From Afipia sp049747295 (GTDB lineage Bacteria; Pseudomonadota; Alphaproteobacteria; Rhizobiales; Xanthobacteraceae), in the NCBI RefSeq assembly GCF_049747295.1, contig NZ_JBMHJM010000001.1, forward strand, positions 3,720,001 through 3,784,000: a stretch of DNA of 64,000 nt. The letters run 5' to 3'. Position numbers and translations under genes: made by a program. Below are positions 8,922 to 16,148 of this stretch, one piece after another. The notes below the pieces were generated by a model. The model saw only the letters and a program-made list of their open reading frames with translations, did no database searches and was not told the DNA's origin. Each line of letters begins with the position of its first letter. The stretch's first letter is position 1.

Positions 8922-10811
8922 ATGAGCGAAGCCAGACTTGCGGGTGAGGTGGCGATGGGCGGGGACAGCGTTGCTGTTCCCCTGACGTCGCTTGGGCGGA
9001 TCGAAGGCGTCCTCGGCCTTCTGGTCGAGATTCCGGCAGCGCTGCTAGTGGTCGCCGAGATCGTCATCCTCTTCGCCGGTGTGGTATCGCGCTATGTCTT
9101 TCATAGCCCGCTGATCTGGTCCGACGAGCTGGCCTCGATCCTCTTTCTTTGGCTCGCGATGTTCGGCGCGGTGGTTGCGTTCCGCCGCGCGGAGCATATG
9201 CGCATGACCGCTGTGGTCGCGAAGTGTTCACCACAGATGCGCGCGTTCTTGGAAGTGGTCGGTACCTGTGCTGCGCTCGCATTTCTGCTGATGATCGCCT
9301 TTCCCGCTTACGAATATGCGTATGAGGAAAGCTTCATCACCACGCCTGCGCTGCAGATTTCGAATTCCTGGCGCGCATCTGCGCTGCCGATTGGCATCGG
9401 CTTCATGGTGCTGTTCGCTGTGCTGCGGCTCGTCCGCGAGGCGGACAAGAAGCGCCTGCTGATGGCGGTGGTGACCGTCGGAGTCATTGTCACAGCCTTT
9501 TGGTTTATGCAGCCGGTGCTGCGGCCGCTCGGCAATCTCAACCTCGTCATCTTCTTTGTCGGGGTCGTCGCGCTGTGTGTCTTCGCCGGTGTGCCGATTG
9601 CTTTTGCGTTCGGACTATCGATCTTCAGCTATCTCGTACTGACGACGCATACACCGCCAATGGTGCTGGTCGGCCGCATGGACGAAGGCATGAGCCATTT
9701 GATCCTGTTGGCGGTGCCGCTGTTCGTCTTCCTTGGTTTGCTGATCGAGATGACGGGCATGGCGCGGGCCATGGTGGCGTTTCTCGCGAGCTTGCTCGGC
9801 CATGTGCGCGGCGGATTGCACTATGTTCTGATCGGAGCGATGTATCTCGTCTCCGGCATTTCCGGCTCGAAGGCCGCAGACATGGCAGCCATCGCTCCGG
9901 TGTTGTTCCCTGAAATGAAGGCACGCGGCGCCAAGCCCGGCGATCTCGTGGCCCTGCTGTCGGCCACCGGTGCGCAGACCGAAACCATTCCACCGAGCCT
10001 GGTGCTCATCACCATAGGCTCGGTCACGGGCGTCTCGATCGCGGCGCTGTTTACCGGCGGTCTGCTGCCAGGCTTGGTGTTGGCGGCGACATTGTCCGGA
10101 CTGGTGTGGTGGCGCTATCGCGGTGAGGACCTCAGTCACGTCGAGCGCGCAACGCCGACGCAGATTCTTCGCACCTTCGTTATCGCGCTTCCGGCGCTCG
10201 CCTTGCCGTTCGTAATTCGCGCCGCGGTGGTGGAAGGCGTTGCGACCGCGACCGAAGTCTCCACCATCGGCATCGTATTCGCGATCTTCGCCGGTCTTCT
10301 GATCTATCGTCAGTTCGACTGGAGCAGGCTGCTGCCGATGCTGATCGACACGGCGTGCCTGTCGGGCGCGATTCTGCTGATCATCGGCACCGCCACCGGG
10401 ATGGCATGGGGCCTGACGCAATCCGGATTCTCGCGTGCGCTGGCCACAATGATGACGGGGCTGCCGGGTGGACCGGCGATCTTTATCGCGGTCTCCATCA
10501 TCGCCTTCATGATCCTCGGCAGCGTGCTCGAGGGCATTCCGGCCATCGTGCTGTTCGGCCCATTGCTCTTTCCGATCGCGCAGGCTGTCGGCGTGCATGA
10601 AGTGCACTACGCGATGATCGTTATCCTCGCCATGGGGATCGGCTTGTTCGCGCCTCCGTTCGGTGTCGGCTACTACGCCGCATGTGCCATCGGCCGCGTC
10701 GATCCTGCCGAGGGCATCAAGCCGATCTGGGGTTATATGCTGGCGCTGTTGATCGGGCTGATCGTCGTCGCGGCGTTCCCGTGGATCTCGATCGGATTCC
10801 TGCGTCAATAA
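8922..10811 (+). CDS. TRAP transporter, fused small (DctQ) and large (DctM) permease subunits
   Basis: This 629-residue membrane protein joins two subunits that are usually separate. Residues about 25-185 form the four-helix DctQ part, with VVSRYVFHSPLIWSDELASILFLWLAMFGAVVAFRRAEHMRM. Residues about 200-629 form DctM, with GVPIAFAFGLSIFSYLVL, MDEGMSHLILLAVPLFVFLGLLIEMTGMA, SGISGSKAADMAAIAPVLFPEMKARG and the C-terminal FAPPFGVGYYAACAIG. It catalyses sodium-driven uptake with the upstream binding protein. Fused QM proteins are known in TRAP systems. It lies 8 nt after the DctP gene and converges on the MocR gene. Confidence 0.92.
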   Translation: MSEARLAGEVAMGGDSVAVPLTSLGRIEGVLGLLVEIPAALLVVAEIVILFAGVVSRYVFHSPLIWSDELASILFLWLAMFGAVVAFRRAEHMRMTAVVAKCSPQMRAFLEVVGTCAALAFLLMIAFPAYEYAYEESFITTPALQISNSWRASALPIGIGFMVLFAVLRLVREADKKRLLMAVVTVGVIVTAFWFMQPVLRPLGNLNLVIFFVGVVALCVFAGVPIAFAFGLSIFSYLVLTTHTPPMVLVGRMDEGMSHLILLAVPLFVFLGLLIEMTGMARAMVAFLASLLGHVRGGLHYVLIGAMYLVSGISGSKAADMAAIAPVLFPEMKARGAKPGDLVALLSATGAQTETIPPSLVLITIGSVTGVSIAALFTGGLLPGLVLAATLSGLVWWRYRGEDLSHVERATPTQILRTFVIALPALALPFVIRAAVVEGVATATEVSTIGIVFAIFAGLLIYRQFDWSRLLPMLIDTACLSGAILLIIGTATGMAWGLTQSGFSRALATMMTGLPGGPAIFIAVSIIAFMILGSVLEGIPAIVLFGPLLFPIAQAVGVHEVHYAMIVILAMGIGLFAPPFGVGYYAACAIGRVDPAEGIKPIWGYMLALLIGLIVVAAFPWISIGFLRQ

Positions 10812-10835
10812 CAGGCATACGACACCGGACGTTGA

Positions 10836-12245
10836 TTACGGTGTCTGCAGCTGTTCAGCCATGAAGGCTTCAAAGCGTGGATCGCCCACATGCGCAATGT
10901 TGACGCGCATGGCAGGTCGCGATGGTGATCCATCCGGGCTGAACGCCGAGCCCGGCGCCAGCAGGATGCTGCGCTCAGCGGCGGTGCGCGAAAGCTGCTT
11001 ATCGTCGATGTGCTCGGGCAGTTCGCACCACATGTAGAAACCGCCGCGCGGCTGGCCGAACACCTGTAGCTTCTGCCGTGACAGGCTGTCGTAGGCGTGC
11101 CGCGTGGCGGCCTCGATGCGGCCGATCAGACGTTTGAGGTGGCCGCGGTAACGTCCGCTGGAAATAAGGTCGTAGATGATCTGCTCGATATAGCCCGAAC
11201 TGTTGGCACGCGTGATCATCTTGAGATCGGCAAGGGCGCCCACGATATCGGCGCGTGCGGCGATGTATCCGGAGCGGAGGCTGGCAGACAGTGTCTTGGC
11301 GAAGGTGCCGACATAGATCACGCGGTCGAGTTGATCGAGCGCGGCAAGCCGGGGGCTTGTGACTGGAAGGACGTCGGCGAACGGATCGGAGTCCACGATC
11401 ATCAGATTGTGCTCGGTCGCGATCCGCATCAAGCGATATGCCATCGGAAGCGTGATCGAACAGCCGGTCGGATTGTGCGCCAGGGACTGCGTGAAGAAAA
11501 TGCGCGCGCCGATGCGGGCGGCTTGCGCTGCCAGATCGTCGAGGTCAGGGCCGTCAGGCGTGCGCCGAACGCCGACGAGTTGGGCCTTGGCGAGGCGCAG
11601 CTTGCCGAACAGTGGATAGTAGCCCGGATTGTCGACCAGCACCGGATCGCCGGGTTCGATGAAATGGCGCACGATCATGTCGAGCGCATCGTTGGCGCCT
11701 TGCGTCAGCAAGACCTGTCGCGGTTCAACGTTGATGGAGCGTTCCGCCAGCATCAGCGCGATGCGCTCGCGCAATAATGGAAGCCCAAAAGGACTGCCGT
11801 AGCTTTCGGGCAGGGTCCGCTTGCCGGGGCGGCTCACCGGTTTCAGGTATGGTCCGACTTCGGAGCCCTCCATCCACGCAGCAGGCGGGCGGCCATCACC
11901 TACGCGTACCTCGTAGCGCTTTTCCAGTTGCTCGCGCAGCAGCCACACGCTGTCCACCGCTCCCACTTTTGTGGGGGTGGTGCTCTCCGCGCGCTTGGGA
12001 CGGTGCAGCGTGACGTAAAAGCCGGAACCCGGCCTACTCTCGATCTGCCCAGACGCCACCAGCCGCTCATAGGCCTCGACGATGGTGTTCTTCGAAACAT
12101 CGAAAAGCTGCGAGGCGGTGCGGATCGATGACAGCCGCTCGCCGGGACGAATGAGCCCGCGTTCGATCCGCTCGATGATTGTGGCGACGACGGTTTCGAC
12201 CCGGGAGCGGGAAGGACCGGTGTGGATCTGGTGAACTGTACCCAT
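10836..12245 (-). CDS. MocR/PdxR-type regulator: GntR DNA-binding domain fused to an aminotransferase-like domain
   Basis: This is a 469-residue protein starting at the ATG at 12245. Residues about 15-80 form a GntR winged helix (ERIERGLIRPGERLSSIRTASQLFDVSKNTIVEAYERLVASGQIESRPGSGFYV). The remainder is a fold-type I aminotransferase domain with the PLP lysine region VIYVGTFAKTLSASLRSGYIAA and upstream DNPGYYPLFGKLRLA. Such proteins use PLP as a co-effector. It is divergent from the HMG-CoA reductase gene, with a 9-bp inverted repeat in the shared promoter region, so it probably controls that gene and perhaps itself. A longer frame upstream would run through the promoter and is rejected. Confidence 0.92.
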   Translation of the reverse strand: MGTVHQIHTGPSRSRVETVVATIIERIERGLIRPGERLSSIRTASQLFDVSKNTIVEAYERLVASGQIESRPGSGFYVTLHRPKRAESTTPTKVGAVDSVWLLREQLEKRYEVRVGDGRPPAAWMEGSEVGPYLKPVSRPGKRTLPESYGSPFGLPLLRERIALMLAERSINVEPRQVLLTQGANDALDMIVRHFIEPGDPVLVDNPGYYPLFGKLRLAKAQLVGVRRTPDGPDLDDLAAQAARIGARIFFTQSLAHNPTGCSITLPMAYRLMRIATEHNLMIVDSDPFADVLPVTSPRLAALDQLDRVIYVGTFAKTLSASLRSGYIAARADIVGALADLKMITRANSSGYIEQIIYDLISSGRYRGHLKRLIGRIEAATRHAYDSLSRQKLQVFGQPRGGFYMWCELPEHIDDKQLSRTAAERSILLAPGSAFSPDGSPSRPAMRVNIAHVGDPRFEAFMAEQLQTP

Positions 12246-12254
12246 GAGGCGGAT

Positions 12255-12300
12255 GGTACGGACCTTCCCGAAAATGTGCAAAGCGTTCCTTGTCCGTACC
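12255..12300. promoter_or_regulatory. Candidate MocR operator: 9-bp inverted repeat
   Basis: GGTACGGAC at 12255-12263 and its exact reverse complement GTCCGTACC at 12292-12300 lie in the 146-bp divergent promoter between the MocR gene and the HMG-CoA reductase gene. The 28-bp separation puts the half-sites about 3.5 helical turns apart, centre to centre. Binding is inferred from position and symmetry. Confidence 0.55.
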
Positions 12301-12391
12301 CTTCGCTTCAGACAGTTTCGCGACAGGACGGCCCGCAGAGGCTGGGTTTTGAAGCGCTTGATTCTGAAGAGCTTGGGTTCTGGAGACGCGT

Positions 12392-13675
12392 ATGACTGAG
12401 CTAGGGCACGGGGCAAACCGCAGTTCGCGGATCGCCGGATTTCACCGCAAATCGCCGCAGGAACGGCTCGACCTCGTCGCTGCGTTTGCCGGGCTTGATC
12501 AGGGGACCGTCGATCACCTCGCCAACATGGGCAATCTGTCGCCGCAGCTGGCCGACAAGATGATCGAGAATGTCATCGGCACGATGAATATCCCGATCGG
12601 CATCGCCACCAATATGCGGGTGGACGGCGAAGACGTTCTCGTTCCGATGGCGACCGAAGAGAGTTCGGTGGTGGCAGCGGTCTGCAATGCCGCGCGCCAG
12701 AACTATGCCACGGGCTTCACAACCTCAGTCTCCGGCACGCTGATGATCGCGCAGGTGCAGGCTGTCGATGTGGCGGATCCGCACGCGGCGCGGCTACGTC
12801 TTCTCGACAAGCGCGATGAGATCAAGGGGATCTGCGACGCGTGCGATCCGCTGCTGGTCAAGCTCGGCGGCGGCTTTCGCGATCTCGAAGTGCGTCTGCT
12901 CGAAACGCTCGGCGGGACAATGGTTGTCACCCACCTGATCGTGGACACGCGCGACGCCATGGGTGCCAACGCCGTCAACACGATGGCCGAGAAGATCGCG
13001 CCGCATATCGCGACCTGGACCGGCGGGCGGGTGTTCCTGCGCATTCTGTCGAACCTTGCAGACAAGCGGGTTGCTCGTGCCCACACCGTGTGGAAGCTGG
13101 ACGACATCGGCGGCGCCAGCGTGCGCGACGGCATCATCAGCGCCTATCAGTTCGCGGAGGCCGATCCCTATCGCGCGGCCACCCACAACAAAGGCATCAT
13201 GAACGGCATCAGCGCCGTCATTCTCGCGACCGGCAATGACACGCGTGCAGTGGAAGCCGGTGCGCATGCCTATGCGGCGCGCAGCGGCCGTTACACCAGT
13301 CTGACGCGTTATGAGATCAACAAGGACGGCGATCTCAGCGCGTCGATCGAACTGCCGCTCGCTGTCGGCTTGATCGGCGGCGCGACCAAGATTCACCCCA
13401 CGGCTCAGGCATGTCTCAAGGTTCTCGGCGTCACCACGGCTGAGCGGCTGGCGCGCGTCATCGCGGCCGTTGGGCTTGCGCAGAATTTCTCGGCGCTCAA
13501 GGCGCTGGCAACCGTCGGCATCCAGTCGGGTCACATGGCGCTGCATGCGCAGAACATCGCCATCATGGCCGGCGCCGTCGGCGATGAAGTCGATACGGTG
13601 GCGCGCGTGCTGGTCGAGCGCAAAACAGTCCGCATCGACGTGGCGCAGGAGGTTCTGGCCAAGCTGCGCGGCTAG
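12392..13675 (+). CDS. mvaA: Hydroxymethylglutaryl-CoA reductase, class II (degradative type)
   Basis: This 427-residue enzyme interconverts mevalonate plus CoA and HMG-CoA, using NAD(P)(H). It has the class II N-terminus ENVIGTMNIPIGIATNMRVDGEDVLVPMATEESSVVAA, with E89/E90 in the place of the catalytic glutamate. DAMGANAVNTMAE is the dinucleotide-binding motif. Catalytic Lys267 (HNKGIMNG), Asp283 (TGNDTRAVEAGAHAYA) and His381 (GHMALHAQNIA) all fall at the classical positions. No other mevalonate-pathway genes are present, so the role is more likely catabolic than isoprenoid synthesis. It is divergent from a MocR regulator and followed 47 nt later by a binding-protein gene, which suggests uptake and use of mevalonate or a related compound. 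Confidence 0.93.
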   Translation: MTELGHGANRSSRIAGFHRKSPQERLDLVAAFAGLDQGTVDHLANMGNLSPQLADKMIENVIGTMNIPIGIATNMRVDGEDVLVPMATEESSVVAAVCNAARQNYATGFTTSVSGTLMIAQVQAVDVADPHAARLRLLDKRDEIKGICDACDPLLVKLGGGFRDLEVRLLETLGGTMVVTHLIVDTRDAMGANAVNTMAEKIAPHIATWTGGRVFLRILSNLADKRVARAHTVWKLDDIGGASVRDGIISAYQFAEADPYRAATHNKGIMNGISAVILATGNDTRAVEAGAHAYAARSGRYTSLTRYEINKDGDLSASIELPLAVGLIGGATKIHPTAQACLKVLGVTTAERLARVIAAVGLAQNFSALKALATVGIQSGHMALHAQNIAIMAGAVGDEVDTVARVLVERKTVRIDVAQEVLAKLRG

Positions 13676-13722
13676 AAGCGCTTTCAAGTCTTACAAACAG
13701 AAGAATTCAACGGGAGGACGAC

Positions 13723-14943
13723 ATGCTGTTCAAATCGAAAGGCCAATTGCTGGCGGGGGTTGCCGCACTGCTGCTGCTGGTCAGCCCTGTTCAGGCTGAA
13801 ATTCCGAACAACACGATCAAGCTCGGCGTGCTGACGGACCTCAGCGGCTTCGCAGCCGACTCGACCGGCCCGGGATCGGTGGTCGCAGCCAAGCTCGCCA
13901 TCGAGGATTTCAAAGCCGAGAAGCCCGACCTGAAGGTCGAGCTTATTCAGGCGGACCACCAGAACAAGGCCGACATCGGTGCCTCGCTCGCGCGACGTTG
14001 GGTGGACGTCGAGAAGGTCGATGCCATTCTCGATGTTCCATTTTCATCGGTTGCGCTCGCGGTACAGGAGGTGGTGCGCGGAACGAAGACCGCTTTTATC
14101 GCGTCAGGTCCCGGCACCTCGCTGCTGACCGGCGAGAAGTGCTCGCCGAACACTGTGCACTGGACCTACGACACCTGGGCGCTGGCGCACGGTACCGCGC
14201 TGGCCTTGCTGCGCGCCAAGAAGGACACGTGGTTCTTTGTCACCGCCGACTATGCATTCGGTCATGCGCTGGAGAAGGACGCCGCTGACGTCGTGAAGGC
14301 GGAGAACGGCAAGATCCTCGGCAGCGTACGTCATCCGACCGGCACGTCGGACTTCTCGTCCTTCCTGCTGCAGGCGCAGTCGAGCAAGGCGAAAATCGTC
14401 GCGCTCGCCAATGCGGTCGGCGATACGGTGAATTCCGTGAAGCAGGCCTCCGAGTTCGGTTTGCAGAAAGGCGGGCAGGAGCTTGCGGCGCTGCTCATGC
14501 AGGTCTCCGACGTCAACGCGATCGGACTGCAGGACGCGAAAGGTCTCTACCTGACCGAGGGATTCTACTGGGACACGAATGAGGGCACGCGGAAGTTTGC
14601 CGATCGCTTTGCTGCGCAGATGAACGGCAAGCGTCCGACGGCAAACCAGGCCGGGGTCTATGCAGGCGCCTTGCATTATTTGCGTGCGGCGGCCGCTGCG
14701 AACACATCCGATGGACAGGCCGTCGTTGCCAAGATGAAGGAGATGCCTTCAAAGGACCCGCTGTTCGGCGAGGGCCTCGTCCGACAGGACGGCCGCCACA
14801 TCCACAATATGTATCTCTTCCAGGTGAAGACGCCGGCCGAGTCGAAGGGGCCATGGGACTTCTACAAGCTGGTGGAGACCATTCCGGCCAAGGAAGCCTT
14901 CCGCCCGATCGAGGAGGGCAACTGCCCCTTGGTCAAGAAATGA
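13723..14943 (+). CDS. ABC transporter substrate-binding protein, type I (LivK-like), orphan
   Basis: This is a 406-residue periplasmic protein. A signal peptide (LLAGVAALLLLVSPVQA) precedes NTIKLGVLTDLSGFAADSTGPGSVVAAKLAIEDF, the type I binding fold. The block RHPTGTSDFSSFLLQAQSSKAKIVALANAVGD belongs to the second lobe. It follows the HMG-CoA reductase gene in the same direction, with its own GGAGGA site at about 13713. No permease or ATPase gene is adjacent, so it must borrow membrane components from elsewhere, perhaps the liv operon at 3-7.5 kb. The ligand is unknown. Confidence 0.88.
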   Translation: MLFKSKGQLLAGVAALLLLVSPVQAEIPNNTIKLGVLTDLSGFAADSTGPGSVVAAKLAIEDFKAEKPDLKVELIQADHQNKADIGASLARRWVDVEKVDAILDVPFSSVALAVQEVVRGTKTAFIASGPGTSLLTGEKCSPNTVHWTYDTWALAHGTALALLRAKKDTWFFVTADYAFGHALEKDAADVVKAENGKILGSVRHPTGTSDFSSFLLQAQSSKAKIVALANAVGDTVNSVKQASEFGLQKGGQELAALLMQVSDVNAIGLQDAKGLYLTEGFYWDTNEGTRKFADRFAAQMNGKRPTANQAGVYAGALHYLRAAAAANTSDGQAVVAKMKEMPSKDPLFGEGLVRQDGRHIHNMYLFQVKTPAESKGPWDFYKLVETIPAKEAFRPIEEGNCPLVKK

Positions 14944-15006
14944 ACCGAACCCCGTGGCCGGCAGGTCCCCGCCGGCCACGGACATAACCACAGCGACGGC
15001 ATTTTC

Positions 15007-15040
15007 TTTCTCCCGCCGAGGGGTCGGCGGGAGAAAATTT
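15007..15040 (+). terminator. Probable intrinsic terminator after the orphan binding-protein gene
   Basis: The stem TTTCTCCCGCCGA / TCGGCGGGAGAAA with a GGGG loop is followed by ATTT and a CT-rich tail. The T-run is weak, so efficiency is uncertain. Confidence 0.6.
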
Positions 15041-15191
15041 CTCTCTCAGGGCCGAATTCTGGAATGCAGAGCGGTTCTAACGTGGAGGCATAACGCAAGC
15101 GCGGTATGTCATTGACCAGAAAAGAATATTCTACTATTTCAAGGCTCGTCATGAACGTAGCCAACGTCTGCGCCCACTAACGGGCAAATCA

Positions 15192-15220
15192 GCAAAATTC
15201 ATTGGCTAGAGAAATTTTGC
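15192..15220. promoter_or_regulatory. Candidate operator upstream of fpr: GCAAAATT inverted repeat
   Basis: GCAAAATT at 15192-15199 and AATTTTGC at 15213-15220 are perfect inverted copies separated by 13 bp, ending 64 bp before the fpr start codon. Position and symmetry suggest a dimeric regulator site; no specific regulator can be named. Confidence 0.4.
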
Positions 15221-15284
15221 GTGAGGCATGATTGCCCGGCGTCCGGTCAACCATGCTGTCGCCAGTCGCGAGCATGGAACGGTA

Positions 15285-16058
15285 ATGAGCAATTTCAATC
15301 AGGAACGTGTGCTGAGCGTCCATCACTGGACCGACAATCTGTTCAGCTTCACCACCACACGGGATTCATCGTTCCGTTTTCGCAATGGTGAGTTCACGAT
15401 GATTGGCCTCAAGGTCAACGAGAAGCCGCTGCTGCGTGCTTACAGCGTTGCCAGCGCCAATTACGAAGAGAACCTCGAGTTCTTCTCGATCAAGGTTCAG
15501 GATGGTCCGCTGACCTCGCGTCTCCAGCACCTCAATGTGGGCGATGAAATCATCGTCAGCCGCAAGGCGACCGGCACTTTGGTGATCGACAACCTGAAGA
15601 GCGGGCGCAACCTTTACCTGATTGGCACTGGCACCGGCCTTGCGCCGTTCCTCAGCGTCATTAAGGACCCCGAGACCTATGAGCGTTTCGAGAAGGTGGT
15701 TTTGCTCCATGGCTGCCGCCGGGTTGCGGAACTCGCCTACGGTGAACTGATCACCGAGAAGCTTCCGCAGGACGAGATGATCGGTGAGATGGTGAGTTCG
15801 CAGCTCATCTACTATCCGACTGTGACGCGCGATCCATTCCGCAACCGCGGCCGGATCACCGACCTGATCAACTCCGGCAAGCTGTTTGAGGATATCTCGC
15901 TGCCGAGCCTCGAAGCCGACAAGGACCGCGTCATGATCTGCGGCAGCCCGGCGCTACTTCAGGACACCAAGGACCTGCTCGAGGAGCGTGGTTTCGTTGA
16001 AGGCAACCATGGTGAGCCGGCCGACTTCGTGGTCGAGAAGGCATTCGCCGAGCGCTGA
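15285..16058 (+). CDS. fpr: Ferredoxin/flavodoxin-NADP+ reductase
   Basis: This 257-residue flavoenzyme moves electrons between NADPH and ferredoxin or flavodoxin. The FAD-binding motif (RAYSVAS) and the following EFFSIKVQDGPLTSRLQ block match bacterial subclass II FPRs. NADP-binding GTGTGLAPFLSVI and CGSPALL are present, and the protein ends VVEKAFAER, the conserved aromatic-containing tail of this subclass. The ATG at 15285 gives the usual family length; a frame beginning 57 nt earlier adds unrelated residues. It stands alone, convergent with the RND pump operon and sharing its terminator. Confidence 0.93.
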   Translation: MSNFNQERVLSVHHWTDNLFSFTTTRDSSFRFRNGEFTMIGLKVNEKPLLRAYSVASANYEENLEFFSIKVQDGPLTSRLQHLNVGDEIIVSRKATGTLVIDNLKSGRNLYLIGTGTGLAPFLSVIKDPETYERFEKVVLLHGCRRVAELAYGELITEKLPQDEMIGEMVSSQLIYYPTVTRDPFRNRGRITDLINSGKLFEDISLPSLEADKDRVMICGSPALLQDTKDLLEERGFVEGNHGEPADFVVEKAFAER

Positions 16059-16079
16059 TCGCAGCTCATCATTACCTAT

Positions 16080-16119
16080 AAAAAAATAGCGGCTGAGAAT
16101 TCTCAGCCGCTATTTTTTT
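16080..16119. terminator. Perfect 40-bp palindrome acting as bidirectional terminator
   Basis: Positions 16080-16099 are the exact reverse complement of 16100-16119. The centre is GAGAATTCTC, the GC core is TAGCGGCTGAG, and seven A or T bases flank each side. This gives a U-tract in both directions, serving fpr (+) and the RND gene (-). Confidence 0.92.
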
Positions 16120-16148
16120 GCATCGATCAGATGAGGGTGCTGAGTGGA

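Larger units (their letters stand above)
14944..15284. other. Intergenic region with two hairpins and the fpr promoter
   Basis: This 341-bp gap holds a GC-rich hairpin at 14952-14981 (11-bp stem CCGTGGCCGGC, no T-run) and a second hairpin at 15007-15036 with a 13-bp stem and GGGG loop, followed by AATTTCTCTC. It also holds an 8-bp inverted repeat near the fpr start. No gene was recognised. The first two structures probably end transcription of the binding-protein gene. Confidence 0.6.
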
